In this document: piece after piece, positions 6,139-6,281 of the stretch | Numbering within the stretch: position 1 is the stretch's first letter | How the letters are laid out: each line of letters opens with the position of its first letter | Origin: Pseudomonadota bacterium | Lineage (GTDB): Bacteria; Pseudomonadota; Alphaproteobacteria; Rhizobiales; Rhizobiaceae | Assembly: GCA_023428515.1 (NCBI GenBank) | Contig: JAEYXI010000631.1 | Coordinates: 1-6,281 of the forward strand | DNA: 6,281 nucleotides | Direction of reading: 5' to 3' | Translations under genes and position numbers: made by a program | The notes under the pieces: model-generated | The model's input: the letters and a program-made list of their open reading frames with translations, nothing else | The model's database searches: none | Told to the model about the DNA's origin: nothing

Positions 6139-6154
6139 GCGAAAAACTTTTCGC
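6139..6154. repeat. GCGAAAA/TTTTCGC palindrome
   Basis: GCGAAAA (6139-6145) and TTTTCGC (6148-6154) are perfect inverses with two bases between them, which is the geometry of a protein-binding operator rather than an RNA hairpin. TTCGCAACTG, overlapping its right arm (6150-6159), also occurs at 6041-6050. The palindrome lies in the AT-richer part of the intergenic region, so it may regulate a gene to the right. Confidence 0.4.
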
Positions 6155-6179
6155 AACTGCACTCACACCCCTCCGGCCG

Positions 6180-6277
6180 CCCGCATAGTTCAGCCAGTTT
6201 CTCCTGCGGGAACGCCGATCATGACGGTGGTCTGCGGGGAGGAACCGGCGCTCGGGCGAGACGGCTAACGTGGCCGT
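6180..6277 (+). promoter_or_regulatory. Run of small hairpins at the right edge, possible structured leader
   Basis: Four helices follow each other: CCCGCA/TGCGGG (6180-6185 with 6205-6210), CGGT/ACCG (6225-6228 with 6244-6247), CTC/GAG (6251-6253 with 6258-6260) and ACGGC/GCCGT (6261-6265 with 6273-6277). A 15-codon frame, 6221-6268 (MTVVCGEEPALGRDG), runs through three of them without a good ribosome binding site. This could be a structured 5' leader of a gene beyond the window, or chance pairing in GC-rich DNA. I cannot assign it to a known RNA family. Confidence 0.25.
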
Positions 6278-6281
6278 GGAG

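Larger units (their letters stand above)
5857..6281. other. Repeat-rich intergenic region with no convincing gene
   Basis: No frame here on either strand has a start with a ribosome binding site and a family-like protein. It holds a dispersed rhizobial-type repeat (5869-5933), a REP-like hairpin (5962-6002), a second GTCATTC/GAATGAC pair (6037-6097), a GCGAAAA/TTTTCGC palindrome (6139-6154) and several small hairpins up to the right edge. From about 6005 to 6165 the base composition is more AT-rich than in the genes, as in a promoter region; a gene to the right, on the + strand, may start beyond the window. Confidence 0.6.

Noticed and set aside
6231..6265. Manganese (yybP-ykoY) riboswitch, because of GGGGAG and GCGAGAC
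   Set aside because: The required GGGGAGTAGC-type core is absent and the spacing between the two words is too short.

Overview
This GC-rich window, about two thirds G+C by eye, looks like chromosomal DNA of an alphaproteobacterium of the order Hyphomicrobiales (rhizobia and relatives; a Mesorhizobium/Phyllobacteriaceae-like host is my guess). Two things support this. The proteins read like their rhizobial counterparts, and the stretch after the last gene carries a hairpin followed by a GCGAAGCGAG/GGTCGGATGAGGGG motif that I recognise from memory as a dispersed rhizobial intergenic repeat. I see no IS element, phage gene, tRNA, rRNA or CRISPR array.

Layout: five genes, all on the + strand. 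(1) 2-1285 is a phospholipase D/cardiolipin-synthase-type protein with two HKD motifs, cut off by the left edge. (2) 1392-2315 is an endonuclease/exonuclease/phosphatase (EEP) fold hydrolase. (3) 2433-3599 is a phosphofructokinase with diphosphate-type specificity residues (pfp). (4) 3642-4466 is a six-helix voltage-gated K+ channel with a TTVGYGD filter and a 21-bp-repeat-encoded heptad tail. (5) 4570-5856 is 4-aminobutyrate transaminase (gabT), with catalytic residues at nearly the same numbers as in E. coli GabT. The last ~425 bases hold no convincing gene, but carry several inverted repeats: a dispersed repeat, a REP-like long hairpin, a second GTCATTC/GAATGAC pair, a GCGAAAA/TTTTCGC palindrome and a run of small hairpins reaching the right edge.

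How the genes relate: the first two probably form a lipid-related pair, because an HKD enzyme beside an EEP protein recalls clsB-ybhP of E. coli. pfp and the channel lie close together with no terminator between them and are probably cotranscribed. gabT has its own leader, in which a hairpin buries the ribosome binding site. PFP fits an organism with a mainly Entner-Doudoroff central metabolism, and GabT feeds GABA nitrogen and carbon into glutamate and the TCA cycle. Nothing shows the five genes to be one system. The window is mostly ordinary housekeeping and accessory metabolism; the most unusual features are the gabT leader hairpin, the heptad repeat in the channel tail and the structured tail region.
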